This document shows positions 24,720 to 37,679 of a DNA stretch of 64,000 nt, one piece after another. The first letter of the stretch is position 1. Every line of letters begins with the position of its first letter. Both the position numbers and the translations under genes were made by a program. The notes under the pieces are model-generated. The model saw nothing but the letters and a program-made list of their open reading frames with translations, did no database searches and was not told the origin of the DNA. Source of the DNA: Stenogyne calaminthoides (lineage: Eukaryota; Streptophyta; Magnoliopsida; Lamiales; Lamiaceae); the NCBI GenBank assembly GCA_037126765.1, contig JBBCBC010000019.1:29658222-29722221 (forward strand). Direction: 5' to 3'.

Positions 24720-25960
24720 CAATCGGCGAATCGATATTTATGAGACCTTGCACCGGGGCCGCCTATTGAAGCCATTGGTCAGCATATGCTTCCCACAAGT
24801 AGGGTTCATCGTATCGATGGACGAAAGAGTGCTTTCTTAAACGGGTACTAAGCAGAAGTTTATGCCTAACAACCTCCGTGCTTTGAAAAGGGCAACCAAG
24901 TATCGCTTAAGAAAAGCTTTTATGAGTTCAAACAGTTCATGAAAGCCCGTATGATACACTCTCTCAACATGATTGAGCGGTTCACTAAAAATAAATGACG
25001 TAACCTTATTCGTATCGTAAGATGGAGAAGATATTCATGGTTCGGGATGATGCCGACATCATCTTCTGGATTCCTAACAAGAACCTATGTGAAAGATTCA
25101 AAGAAATCCGATGGTAAGGGAAATTCGAGATGTCCATGATGGGTCGATGAATTACTTTCAGGTCTCCAAGTTAAACAAAGTACGTATGGATATTCATCTC
25201 GCCAAAAGACACTAGAATCTATCGCTAAGTAAGTTCAAAATAGGCTGGTTAAAAATCCTATGATGACCGGATTCAAGATGGATCCGAGATGAGGTCGGGT
25301 CGTAAAACAAATCAAGGAATATAGGGCTCTATTGATCTCTATTATAATTCGATCGCCAAAGATCAGAGCATTTGTCACTTTTTGCAAGAGGTGATGTGTT
25401 GATTTCAAGCAAATCCAATGATCGCCACCACTAGTTGAAATAAGTCGATTTCATATCTGAACCATAAACCTTGGTTTATTCTACCCATCGGCGATAATCT
25501 AGAGCTTAGTGGGTATTCTCGACTGGACATGAGGCTTGCAAAGATCGGCAGTAAAATCAACCTCGTGAATATGTCGGGCTTATAAGAAACCCATCTCGTG
25601 GTTTTAAAGCAGTTATATATATCATGCGAAGATCTATAAATCAAGCGTAATATACGGTCATATAAGTCAGTTGTTCTAATCGCCTGCTCACCAAGAAATG
25701 AGGGATTACAAATATTGTAGCTAAAAACGCATCTATATTCTCGGATGAAGACATTAAGTATCAGTAATCACCAATCCGGTTCTACATACAAGATGCAAGT
25801 ACGTGGATGTCGACACCACTTTATAAGAGATCACGCTTTGAAAAGAAGAATATCGTAATGGAAAAAGATTCACCGATATACGTATAGCGACATTCTAACC
25901 AAGCCACTAAATTGAGACTGATTCGCAGAGATTTATGCAATGAGCTAGACTTAGATCTTT
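24720..25960 (+). pseudogene. D reverse transcriptase and RNase H
   Basis: Pieces in order: an alanine-rich RT start (24760-24800), the 'FLNG' RT block (about 24833), an SLYG-like block near 24910, DADIIFWIPNKNLCERFKEI (25053-25110; a damaged YVDDIIFGS motif), KFEMSMMG (25122), then RNase H with LSGYSRLDM-like text (25505-25530), a CSTAEAE-like serine/alanine block (25680) and TKPLN (25900). The catalytic YVDD is not intact in the reading. Confidence 0.85.
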
Positions 25961-28900
25961 GAGAAATGTCAAAAATGTTTGATGGAATGTTCTAACTAAT
26001 TCACCAAAGAGACTAACCAGACGAGAGAAATCACTGAGTTTGGTATCTTAACTCGATCTCAAGAGATTCCAGAAGCAAAAATCGATCGATTTACACGCTA
26101 TCAGATCCAGCCGAATCGATCGATTTTAGTTTATCGATTTAAAGTCTATCGCTTTAAAGGAACCGACGATTCAAGGTTTATCGACAAAGGAAAATGCCCG
26201 GGCCGAAGGATTATCCGATTAAATCAATTTGGTTATAGATTTTTGTGATTCGATGAAATTATATTCAACAAGCAAGATTCGTAGATTAAGAGCTAACAAT
26301 CACATAAGAAAAGAATTTACACAAACGACGAAAATAATGTAACTTTTCACCGATAAAACCCGAAGGTGAGGTTACATTACGAAGTTATAAGTACAAGAAC
26401 ATCTTGAGGTCAAGACATAAATGTTAACCAAAATCCTACACCTATAACCCTAAACCTTCATCCTAACCCCGTGTAAGAAGGAAAGAGAGATTTAAACTCT
26501 CATTTTTCCCCTTAACAATGGGGTGAGAGAGGGGCTTTAAAGAATCCCAAGGCTGCAAAAAGTCAAGATCAAGAAAATGGAGCGATAGCCATTTTGATAG
26601 GATTCTAAGCCCGAGTCCTAAAAGGAAGTGTAAGTGGGGCTCTCCAACAGCAACGGGAGCACGGTGTACAAAGAGTTGGTCGTCAGATCTCACGGCACAT
26701 GTGTCAAAGATATTTTATAACCGTGATTAAAGTCCTCATGGTTCCCGGTTACATCCATCCGTGACATTACAGTAGATACTTGCTAGAGAAAGTGTCTTCA
26801 CGGTAATGCTAGATCCACGCCTCCAAGGGTAGGAGCTTTATAAAGAATCGGGATGAAATCAAGATGATGAAGAAAATAAAGCATTGCGGATGCAAAGGGT
26901 TGATTTGGTATAGGAAACCACATAAAGGGTGTAAAGTGTTTGCCTGGGTCTCACCTAAAACAAGGGTTCACCAAGATAAGTTTAAGATTACAAAAGAAGA
27001 GGCATGGTGGAACGGGTGATGTCAGGTAAAACATCGGGTCCAATTTATAGAGGCTAAAGCAAGGATGCAATGCAATTTTCATTTCAAGAGCTCATCCGAG
27101 AAATTTGCAGATTGAAGCCAGACGGTAGAAATCACGCGACCGATAATCGATAAAATTTTAATAACATCGATATATCGTAGAGATTCAGACGATATTTACG
27201 TGATGTCAATTCACGCCTACTTAGGGAAATAGGAAGCTACTTACCAAGACTAAGTCATGTAACACTTATCCCAAGAATCGCTTTAATCCGCAAGAATCCG
27301 GATGAGGTCAACTCAAAACTGATACTTACTTGTACCGACTGAATGGAGAGATCACCGAAATAAACTCCAATAACCGAGCATTTATAAAACAATATCAACA
27401 ATGGGAACTCTAAATCGATCAAGGAGGATCAAAAAGGAAATCAGACAGATTGGCGAAAGATCACGGTCAAGTTTCAATAACCGACGAATCTATAAGATCA
27501 CTTGAAGCACTGCTAAAATTTCTTGGCGCTTAAAGTGTATCGATTAAGATCAACTAGCTGAATCAACATCGATGAAGTAATATCGACCGACATAATATCA
27601 CCAAATCAGATACGATTTTTCTTTGTTCTTACTTATTTATCTGACGATCTCATATTATTCGCTTGCCCGCATCGCACCTACCATCATCGTGACGTGGTGC
27701 CCGCAAATCATTTAGAACGCTGACGCAGGGTACATGTATTAACCTTATTTGATCGCGGTTTAAATCCAAAAGTTTTTGACGCGCGCTTTCCCCGACGATC
27801 AAAACCGCAACTGAGCGCATAAATTTTCAAAACGATTGATCTTCAAAATCTTGTCTTATTGTTCTCTCCGCCTATATAAGATATCTTATCAAACCTCCAC
27901 GAGTTTTTTCGCTTTCACAAATCTCAGATTACTTAACGAAAAAATTTCAAATTTTCTACGCTTTCAAAAACTATTTCTTAGAGTTCAAAAATCTTCCAAA
28001 ATTTGAACTGCAATATTTTTTTTAAGCTTAATGATGAATCTTTTCTTTCCATAAAAACGCTTGATTTCAAAAGTTGTTTTTCTAATTTACGCTTCATTGC
28101 CTTTTCCTTCTGCATTGATATCGATATCGACATGCATAAATTTAACGGCAGCTCATCTCTGTTCAGAATGGGGCCACTCATGACTAGAAAGATCAAGAAT
28201 TATGCGAATCGCACCTAAGATCTTCGGTGATAAGTTCGTTTCATTGAAACCACCGAGGATTCAATCCATGGATAAGGGAACAAATTCGCCATACCGGATC
28301 GAAATATATTGTTCGCCATCGAATCCAAAGGATGCAAAGATAAGATTGGCAATTTCGCAGAATTTTGCTGCGGATACAGAAAATCCGGTACGAGATTTAA
28401 CCTGGCGTCGCTACCAAACGAGAAGAAATCAGACTGACAATGAGCATCACTCGTCTGCTCACCTACCAAAGCGAATCTCACCGTGACACTTGCGGAGAAC
28501 GAGGACGGGTTAAATCAGAGAGGAAGCCCAAGAGAGGCGGCATAAACATCGAAAGTTCGTGATTCACAAAGCACGCTCAAAAGAAAGCGAGATCGTTGTT
28601 TGACATTCTCCAAGAACGATCATGGAATTTATTTAGCCCAGAGATGCTCTCACATCACCAAAATAAAAAAGATGTATGGCAAAACCAATTGACGCCTGTA
28701 ATATAAATCGCACGGCTCGAAAAGCCATCTGGCTTCCAAGAACACTAAAAATTTGGAGTCACGAATCCAAAGTGTGTCTTTCCTCGAAAAGAATGAATCT
28801 CAACAAGGTTGCGCTTATATCAAGGACAAACCGCCAAGTTACCGATGGAATCGAATGGATCAAGTCCCACAATGCTTTCTTCTCATCAACTTCATTATAT

Positions 28901-31180
28901 ACGCTACTGCACGTATGACAAGCGAGCCCACCCCAACAAAAATCAAGAAAGTAAAGAGTAAAGAAGCTTCATCCACAATCACCGCTTCCACGTAGTTAAA
29001 ATCTAAACCTGTGAAGGCCTGGGGAGAAGAGGCCAAAGAAAGAAAAGCAAGCTACCACGACTTCAAGCACTAAGAAGAACAGTCGAGAAGAAAGAAATAC
29101 CAGAATGGGCCTCACAACAAAGAACAATCGACAGCAAGCTTTCAACCTCGAGGGTCATGTAATCCATCTCGAGGTAAGTACGTTCGAGCAACCCCTCCTC
29201 AACCTCGAGCTGACCACCGCCAGATTAAAGGCCGAAAGTAATGCCTCCCGCTAGTTCACCGCCATGAACTCCCAATCCGACATACAATCGCCATCACAGC
29301 AGAATCCAATCGAAAGCCGGGTTTAATCGCATAACTTCACGACCAAGACAACCGTGTTTCCACATCTCATCCAATGTAACTGGATATAATTCCTCAGATC
29401 CAGATCAACAAAGACCATCGAAAACGGTCAGACTAAGAATCGAACGAGATCGGCGAGACGATTCACAACTCGGGTCGCCCATCCCGCTATCAGAGAAGTT
29501 AAGCCGAGATCTCACCGCGAGAGATCTCTGTGATTAAAAGCCGGATCTTTATTTTACTATTAATGTGACGGTAAGTGAAGGAGTCATAAAGATTTCACCG
29601 GCACAAGGAAATCACGAATAGATCACCAAATTGTTACATCCGGCAACCGTGAAAGCTCGATCCATGCAGTTTCGATTTTGCCGGGTTAAGAAAGGTAGAT
29701 CGCTTCAAGCAGTTCCAAATGACGTAAACGAGAATGCGGCGAGTCGCCGATTTAAAGTGGAACCGTACGCACCACGCACTCAACCACCTGAGGCACAAAA
29801 TCAACTCGATCGTCACGGATCCACCCTAAGATCACCACCCATCAACTTCGCGAGATCAGATTCGTCTCAAAGATCTCCTGTTAAGAGATTTATGGGAGTA
29901 AGCAATCGATCAGAGACAAATTAGTCTCAAACAAATCAAGTAATCGAGATCGCCTTCTTCCCAATCCACATGACCACTACGTTCGGGCCGAAGCTATAAA
30001 ATCACCACGATAAGCCGAACAAAAAGGATTGTAATCAATTTTTTCTCGACGCCACCGAGAAAAGGTCGAAAGTTATCGTAAGAGAATTTGACAAAAATGA
30101 TTTGACATGCCATAATGGAAATCGCCAAGACAGAGCCGACATAACCGTTTTAATTCTAATACCAACTTCGTGTTTATCCGCTAATGATCTAAATCAGTAT
30201 TATTGCCATCTTATTTCGATTTCCCACAATGCTTTTGGATCAAACCAAAAAGATTCGAGAAACCAACCGACACAATCAAGATATGCCCATGGACAAAGCT
30301 CAATCGCAAGAAAGGCCGCCGCGGTGCCGACATCAAAACCGACCAAATATTCGCATCAAAAGAAAGTCACCGTATATGTAATGCAATGACATAAAAAACA
30401 AGGCGAGCTAACAAAGATTGTCCAAAGAGCGTATTTAATCAAGAAGAAAGAAGGCGTAAAAATCGCACAAGGTATGGTTGGAAATGGTTTCAAATCAAGG
30501 CTAAGAAAGGATTGACTGAAAATTCGACCGTAACCTCACCAACCAGAAGAGTCGAACATTTGCATCATACCAAAAATCGGCCAGACACGCTAAGAGAAAG
30601 TTTGGGAGAATGGAATAAGATCAAGTGAATACCGATGCCTTTGTTCCTCGATCTTTGTTCCAAAAGAAGAATCACCAGATGATGAGTTCCCAACCGGGTT
30701 ACGTATCAAATATCCGTGACTTTTCAAGTATCCGAAAACGAGGCCAAGCGTTTATAAATGTAAAGATATCTCGCCAAGAGTACGATCCGCGTATTATACT
30801 CAAGAAGCACGGGCTCATTCGACAGATCGGCATTTGAGAGAGATTCTACTTTACATCTTTGAGCAAATCGCGATATAACTCGAATGTTGGGCAGCATAAT
30901 CGATGTCAAATGGAAAATCCTATCGTATTTTCAACGCTCCACAAGAATTAAAAGAGAAAATGCCGTATGATATAAGCCATGAGGAAGAATCGCTGCCCGG
31001 GGATCACCGCTTTAATTCAAAACTTTTCTGATGTAACATGTAATCAACATATCGAATGAAAAGTTTATTTTTCCGATCCCAAGACAAAATCTTCACTTCC
31101 GACATTGGCTTTAATCAAGTTTCTATACTTATCAACTCGTTGTTTTCTCAGTGTTTTGCTCTACCGTATGAAATTTCGTC
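25961..31180 (+). other. D 3' region between RNase H and 3' LTR, function unknown
   Basis: About 5.2 kb follow the RNase H end. No known domain is visible. A promoter-like part with a TATA box at 27872-27880 is followed by an A/C-rich leader and short open frames at 28003-28218, 28202-28486 and 28676-28995 (basic, serine-rich). Sireviruses can carry an env-like gene in this place; the frames seen are too short and too broken to claim one. Confidence 0.45.
27872..27880 (+). promoter_or_regulatory. Possible internal promoter in D
   Basis: 'ctatataag' sits after a pyrimidine-rich stretch and before a leader with repeated 'tttcaaa' and 'cttaac' phrases; the first downstream ATGs are at about 28031-28133. 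Outside the LTRs this is one of the few promoter-like sites in D. Confidence 0.35.
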
Positions 31181-32688
31181 GGGAAATTTATGGGGCCACG
31201 AAAAGTCTCCAAAAACACATAGACAGACCAATGGACCAAGAATGACCGATGTTTACATTTATCGCTTACAGGAGACCTGCATTGATAATGATCAGATAGA
31301 ACAATCACGAATAGATAGGTCATATATCGGTGAACTCAATATGTATAGGTCGACCAAGAATCAAGAAATATATCCGATGTTTAACGTTAAACTTAATCTT
31401 AAGATCGATCGAATCGATCTAGTCAGATAACTGTAATGGAAGTCACGGGTTTCAAACCTCAATACTGTAAGATCATCGTATGACTTCCGCAAGATAAAGC
31501 ACTGTACATCTACATCGCCGTGAGTCACCAATGGGTTAAGTCATCAGCGCCGTAAGACTTATCAGTAGACCGACCGGGCCTGATCGATCAGTCAATTTCA
31601 TAAGATGAAACTGATGTTTCATCTTATCATACGCCTCATCTAAACAAGAAGAATACCAACCTTAGTCGAGGAACAACATCGCAAAGCAAGTCTTCCATCC
31701 AATAATAAGAAACATCGCATTAACAAGAGCCGATACCTTCCGATTCTATGTCAAGCCTCTCAAATCCTATAAATACACACTCACGCTTTTACCATGCTGC
31801 CTCAAGACGCCACATCAAGCCGCAAGTCTACCTAAATAGCCTCGAGATTCAAATCGCTTCCAACGCTTGATCTCAAGGTCTATAAATACGGGATCACACT
31901 TCAGAGGAAAACACCTAAATGCTTCGACAAACAACATAATCAAGAAGCTCAAACTATAGTCATTTCCAAGACGTTAACACAACAACAATGTTTATTTTAG
32001 TATTGTGTTCATCCCATAGTTCTTAGTAAGAAATCTTTTTCATCTACCAGTCAAGAGGTCGCAGGAGAGATTCTATTGGGGTTGAATCCTCAACAAATCT
32101 TACCCAAACCCCCAAGTTAGGATAAGTTGTTTAAAGAAGACTTTACCAGGTTTCTAAGATCGATTGGATCTATTGAAAGGAGAACTCTTAAAACATCCGG
32201 CTGCACGTGACTAACACACTAAACTAAGTTCCTACCATGTTTCTGCTGTTTGGTGCCCTCAGGAGCTAAGAGCCGACGCAGGACCGTCTTCGTTGGTCCA
32301 ACCACTCAAATCTCTCGCCATTTTTACCGCTTTGATTAATCGCTTCTCACATCGACAATCTTAAAGCGATACATTCTAAGCAAGATCAGAGCAAAGACCA
32401 AGCTTCTCGACCGACGGACTAAATTTCGGGCTATCCCGATTAAAAGATAAAAACTTCGAACTGATTTATACAAACCGGCTTACATCGTAAACTTGGTCGC
32501 GACACATCGCTTAACTGATAGCGCATTTAACCGACCGGCTTCCGGGCGTTCAAGAGTTGGTTTATCGCACTTTCAAACCGATCTAATTTCAAGACTGACC
32601 AAAGTATTCCTTCACACTGATCCAAGATTAAAAAGTTTTTCGTGTCTATTCAATTCCTCCTAGGCCTCATTAATCACTTCGACTCATA
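31181..32688 (+). repeat. D 3' LTR
   Basis: It aligns with the 5' LTR over its whole length (1508 against about 1495 bp), with many indels. TATA boxes at about 31769 and 31880. It ends near 'cttcgactca', corresponding to 'gctcgaccta' just before the primer-binding site in the 5' copy. No clear polypurine tract precedes it. Confidence 0.82.
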
Positions 32689-33096
32689 TATACAGCTTTA
32701 CATCGAGAAATATCAGTCATGGAAGTCCAATAAACAACCAATACCGCCAGATTCTTTGAAGAGAGGCTAAATACAGAGCAAATGACATCAACATCTTGTG
32801 AATTATGTTTCGATTTTATATGTTCTATACACTTAAGGATACTTATCCTCAACCAAATTGCCCTTCATACATTATATATAGCAAATAAATTTTCCCTAAT
32901 AAATTTCACAATCCAATCCTAGATGAAAGAATAAAGCATATACAGATTATTATCACTTCACCAAAGAGAAGATTCAGCATGAGTCATCAAAGTTGTCCAA
33001 ATCTAACCCAGAAGAACTTCCTGGTTGACATCCTCTACTAAACCACACTAGTTATTTTTTCAGGATTTAAAAGCCCAAATCGGGACTTATTTATAT
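32689..33096 (+). pseudogene. Host copia element C, part 3: end of RNase H
   Basis: The + frame reads SWKSNKQ (32718-32738), LKDTYPQPNCP, a damaged YCDN position, then NPILDERIKHIQI (32908-32946) and FLVDIL with a TK-PL-like end (33018-33040), the classical C terminus of copia RNase H. Thus C continues after D, completing its pol. It stops at the assembly gap; C's 3' LTR is not seen. Confidence 0.85.
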
Positions 33097-33596
33097 NNNN
33101 NNNNNNNNNNNNNNNNNNNNNNNNNNNNNNNNNNNNNNNNNNNNNNNNNNNNNNNNNNNNNNNNNNNNNNNNNNNNNNNNNNNNNNNNNNNNNNNNNNNN
33201 NNNNNNNNNNNNNNNNNNNNNNNNNNNNNNNNNNNNNNNNNNNNNNNNNNNNNNNNNNNNNNNNNNNNNNNNNNNNNNNNNNNNNNNNNNNNNNNNNNNN
33301 NNNNNNNNNNNNNNNNNNNNNNNNNNNNNNNNNNNNNNNNNNNNNNNNNNNNNNNNNNNNNNNNNNNNNNNNNNNNNNNNNNNNNNNNNNNNNNNNNNNN
33401 NNNNNNNNNNNNNNNNNNNNNNNNNNNNNNNNNNNNNNNNNNNNNNNNNNNNNNNNNNNNNNNNNNNNNNNNNNNNNNNNNNNNNNNNNNNNNNNNNNNN
33501 NNNNNNNNNNNNNNNNNNNNNNNNNNNNNNNNNNNNNNNNNNNNNNNNNNNNNNNNNNNNNNNNNNNNNNNNNNNNNNNNNNNNNNNNNNNNNNNN
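33097..33596. other. Assembly gap, 500 N
   Basis: Exactly 500 undetermined bases, the usual placeholder for a gap of unknown size. Open frames called across it are meaningless. It must hide the junction between C and A2 and the first 1.5 kb of the A2 5' LTR. Confidence 0.99.
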
Positions 33597-33929
33597 AAAT
33601 CCACATGTTGGTAACAAAGTTTATTTTTCTTTTGTTAATTGTTAGTAAGATCCTTCCACCGGATTGGTTAAAAGGCGGCTAAAGAATACTGGGAAGTCCT
33701 TTTCATTGGTCCTGACCAAAGCTTCATTGCCGTCCCGAGAGAGAGACGCTCACGTAAACCCGCAGATTCCGTACGCCGTAGGTTTTACGTGGCTTTTATA
33801 CGCATGATATGTTGTCATAATTATTATTTGAATTAATATAGGATTAATTCATGCTAGTAATAATTAATGAATTAAATTTGTATTTAAATATTCACCCCTA
33901 ATAGATCTCGGAAAACTCATTCCCCAACA
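33597..33929 (+). repeat. A2 5' LTR, 3' part only
   Basis: It matches the last 338 bases of the 3' LTR (40771-41108), including 'tccttccaccggatt', 'ggttttacgtggctttt' and the end 'ccccaaca'. The first 1.5 kb of the LTR are missing in the N gap. Confidence 0.9.
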
Positions 33930-35430
33930 ATCTGTCGACGAGCCACCGCTTGCCTCAATTTTTAAATTGTAATTTAATTCGCGGACATTAAATTTGAAAT
34001 CGATAGTAAACCGTTAGATCCGCTTGATCCAATTGTCATGGATTTTAATGTTTTATTTGCATGCATATAAACCGTGGTTTTTTAATTCGATTCGCTCGAT
34101 TTGTTTGCCTCGAGAAAATCCACTAGTGATTTGATTGCTTCGATTGATCAACGATGTACTGGCCAGATTTGTGATTATTTATTTTTTAAATAAATCAGAA
34201 TCCGGACGGAACGAAGAGATGAAGAATTAAAAGGACGAATCCGTAACCAGCGCGGCTACCGGTAACGACGCTAGGGCGTAGGCCGCAATAAGCGGAGACG
34301 GAGGCCAAGACGCGACCTAAAAGGGCCTGTGCCGAAATGGATTCGGGCGCAAGTTTACGGGCGTCATTTTGAGACGCCGAAGGCCGCCGAGGATGCGTAT
34401 GAAGGCGTTGCCGCCTGCCGAGATCCGGCCGACACTCGCCGACTTCTGAAGACGCATGCCGCCAAGCACGGGGGTATCGCCAAAGTGGCCGAGGTCGCTT
34501 AGGGTGCCCAGCCAAGTACCGAATCGACGGATCTTGGCGTCGTCCTCCTATTGAATAAGCTGCGCGGCGCTCGAGACGGCATATTTTCCGAGACGAACGA
34601 GTGGGAGAAATTCGAGACGTTTCTTCAAAGATCAAGTCAAGAAAAAAATCAAACCATGACAATTGGATAATTTGTGCCCCAATATGTTTATTTTTTCGCT
34701 TTTGCTTGATTTATTTGTCTTATCTTATGCTTTTTTTAATTTGTTTAAATGTGTTTGCATGAGGGTTGCCAAATTGAAAAATCTCAACTCCAAAATTACT
34801 AAGTATGTTTTAAATAATTAATTGACAATTTTATTCCTGGATAATAAAATTGAATTAATTTTGACCTCCATGATTTATTTATTTGTGAATTCTTTTGGAG
34901 AAATTCCCCTACCCGACGTCCAAAAGATAGGTTTCACATGAATGAATTCGAAAGGATGATTGTGGGTTATTACTAAAGGCATTTATGATGACCCCCACGA
35001 GGCTCGATCAAAGCGAAATAGTAATCTCGTATTTAATCATGGTTATTACTTAGGTATAAAATTGATATCATATACTTCCCCCGTCCTGTCAATTTTATAT
35101 TGGTCAAGTGAAGCCAACTATTAATCTGGATATTAAAGGTTTGTAACCGTTTTGTTTGTAACTTTCTTGAATGTGTTTAAATAATGACCCACCCCACGTG
35201 GCTTATTTAAACTGCTTTTGAGATGTTGGTGATCGCATGTTCATATTTTTTTTTGAGATTTTAAATATGATGAATGTGATCGAACCTTGTGATATACTTG
35301 TCTTATCAGATATAGTTGTTTATTTCAATTCAAAGATATCGTTACCTTTTAATCCAATCGTTATTATACTTAAAGTCAATACAATATGTATGGAAACTAT
35401 ATTGATTGGAAAATTATAATTGTCCTAATC
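33930..35430 (+). other. A2 untranslated leader
   Basis: No standard 'tggtatcaga' primer site follows the LTR; the first bases are 'atctgtcgacgagcc'. A GC-rich block (34195-34640) and an AT-rich block (34660-35420) match the A1 leader. A minus-strand open frame of 155 residues at 34195-34662 is caused by GC richness and lacks any recognisable domain. Confidence 0.6.
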
Positions 35431-35439
35431 GCATAAAAA

Positions 35440-36000
35440 GCAAGTGGATTTTGACACACAAAAAATCGATGAGCCAACCGACGAGTCAAAACATGCGGGA
35501 CTCGTCGGATCACCTTCAGAGATGTCGCATTTGAAAATGGTGGAGGAAAAACCCGTAAGGGATTACGTCCTCAAAATAGATGGCCCATCTGAACAAACTT
35601 GAGATTCGAGTCGCAGTTATGATCCGGAGACTCGGATGAATTTGGTACTTCATTCTCTGTCCGAAAGGTTTTTGAGCATTTTGGCCTCGCTAGCTAATTT
35701 GTTGCAAACTTTTGGACTCGGCGAAAAATGATAAGGCACCAAACTCAAGCTTTGATGACAAGTGGTCCGTCTTTTCATCCTCTGCGCCAAGGGTAGGCAA
35801 GATAAAGAAGAGGACCAAAAGGCCATAAGCAATAAAACTCAATCAAGCAAGGAGGCAATGGTAAGATGAGGAATGCTTGTTGGTCAAGGAAAATCCAAAG
35901 AGGAAGTGCTTAAGTCAGAGGTGAGAGAGGACAATGGAGGTTTTGCTTCGCTCCAACCCCAAAAGGGACGGAAAAGAAAGGTAATTCTCACACACTAGTT
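35440..36000 (+). pseudogene. A2 gag remnant
   Basis: Broken frames lie where gag is expected. The tail matches A1: 'ccaaaagggacgg' and 'aaaggtaattctcac' (35960-35990) correspond to 'ccaaaagggatgg' and 'aaaggtaattctcac' at about 1970-2000. It is too decayed to read a domain. Confidence 0.45.
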
Positions 36001-36019
36001 GTTGAAACTTGTTTAGCGG

Positions 36020-37300
36020 CGATACTTCTCATTCGTGAAGGTGGTTGATACGAGATCCACTAATCATGTTGGCTTCACGGGTTCTAAATGATCCCAAGAA
36101 CGTAGTGGGGAGTGAGATCCTCATCACACCGGGCAACGTTATTTAAAGTAGAAGACATTGCAATGCTACGTAAGTGGCGGATATTGCAATGCTACGATAA
36201 GAACGATTATTGCAATACTACGCAAGTAGCGGACATTGCAATGCTACATGAAAGTAGCGATTAAAACAAATGGGAGAAGTGCACCTATCTTTTGAAGATA
36301 AAGTTTTTTGAGATTATCTTTGTGTTCCCATTTTTTAGAAAGAATTCACTTTCGGTTTCTAAAATTCGATTAAAGGACACTAAGTTTCTTCTAATAAGAA
36401 TGACATCATTTTTGAAATGATGAGTGTATCTCATTCACGAGACATTTATGGAAAATCTCTATGCAATTAATCGCGGCACACCACTCACGAAATGTATCCT
36501 ATAACACATCAACTCAAGCTTTAGAAAAACGTTCATCGACATGAACGAGACACTTTTTTGGCATCTAAGATTAGGTCATATAAATCCAAAGAGGATCCAA
36601 AGGTTGGTGAAAGATGGTTCACCTGGAGCGTCTCCAAGTTGAATCGATTCCAACCTTTCGCGAATCATGTTTGGAGGGTATATGACCAAGATGGCATTTG
36701 GAGCCAAGGAATGGGGCTAAAGAAGTGTTAGAGATCGTTCACATAGATGTATGTAGTCAAATGTCAACCAAAGCAAAGAGGAGGTTATGAGTAATTTTAT
36801 TGATAATTACTCAAGGTACATTTTCCTTATATGAGCGTGAATATGAGACCTTTGAAAATTCTAAGAATTTAAGGCTCAAACAGAGAATCATAGGGAAAAA
36901 CGATATCAAGTCTCTACGATCCGATCGTGGAGGCGAATACCTCGATGATGTGTTTTGAACTACTTATCCGATGAAGGATTGTATCCCATTTCATCGCACC
37001 GAACCCCTAAACAAAATAGGGTTTTACAGAAATGAAGAAATGTAATTCTTTTGGAAATGGTTAGATCAATGATGAGTTATGCGGATCTTCCCGAAGTCGC
37101 TTACGGGGTCATGCCTTGGAAAACAAATGACTTACATTCTCAACTTGGTGCTATCCAAATCAGGTTCCCGTAACCCCAAAGAATTGTGGACCCAGGCAAG
37201 TCTAGTATGAGACACATGAGAACTTTGGGGTGTCCTACCACGTGTTGGACAAGGAAACCCAGAATCGGATCCTCGAATGTAATTAAGGTTGTTTTGTAGG
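36020..37300 (+). pseudogene. A2 protease and integrase
   Basis: Near 36030 the frame reads VVDTRSTNHVGF, a damaged protease active site. Integrase follows: ETLFWHLRLGHI at 36547-36583, FGAKE near 36700, an IDVC-like core start at about 36743, SLRSDRGGEYLDD at 36910-36950 (second catalytic acid region, well kept), and the C-terminal part to about 37300. Frameshifts separate most pieces. The RSDRGGEY block is better kept here than in A1 (RSDREAKY). Confidence 0.87.
36157..36260 (+). repeat. 26-bp tandem repeat in A2, four units
   Basis: 'attgcaat.ctacg' begins at 36157, 36183, 36209 and 36235, exactly 26 bases apart each time. A1 has only one related 'atgctact' site (about 2140-2165). Three extra units make 78 bases, a multiple of three, so the expansion would not have shifted the reading frame as a whole. 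Confidence 0.9.
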
Positions 37301-37679
37301 ATACCCCTAGGAACAAAAGGGTGGAATGTTCTATAGTTCAAGATCAAAAGGTGGACATCCGCACCCACTTTAGATTTTGGAAGAAAACTATAGAACCAAA
37401 GAAAACCCGTAAGTGAGATTACCTTAAATGAGCTTAGAGGGCAAACCTCAATGCCAACTATACTAGATGATATACAAACGATACGTTTTCTGGCAGAGCC
37501 TAGTCATAGTGGGAGGGTTGTTAGACAAATTTCGGGAGATTCATGGGAATAGGAGAGTCCTCGGACTTGATTCCCTAATCGCACCCATGGACATCTGACG
37601 CAGGCACTCCAAGATAAGGATCAGATTCTTGCAAAAACAAACAATGAAAGTTCGATATGGGTTCTATGTTTCATAATAG

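Larger units (their letters stand above)
18686..32688 (+). mobile_element. Sirevirus/Maximus-like Ty1/copia retrotransposon D, inserted in C
   Basis: Two long direct repeats (18686-20180 and 31181-32688) flank 11.0 kb. A primer-binding site matching initiator tRNA-Met follows the 5' LTR. Domains in order: UBN2-type Gag, integrase (LHMDLFGP), reverse transcriptase and RNase H. The LTR length (about 1.5 kb), the size, and the 5.2 kb between RNase H and 3' LTR fit the Sirevirus group, whose members often carry an extra env-like region there; this assignment is inference. C resumes at about 32689. Flanks 'atacggt' (left) and 'atacagct' (right) may be a worn target duplication. Confidence 0.85.

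Noticed and set aside
26440..26470. Telomere-like 'ccctaaacc'
   Set aside because: A single unit only; no tandem array.
33038..33617. Open frames of 170-190 residues on the minus strand
   Set aside because: They consist almost wholly of undetermined bases in the assembly gap.
34195..34662. 155-residue minus-strand frame
   Set aside because: It lies in the GC-rich leader of A2, where stop codons are rare by composition; the frame is not kept in A1.
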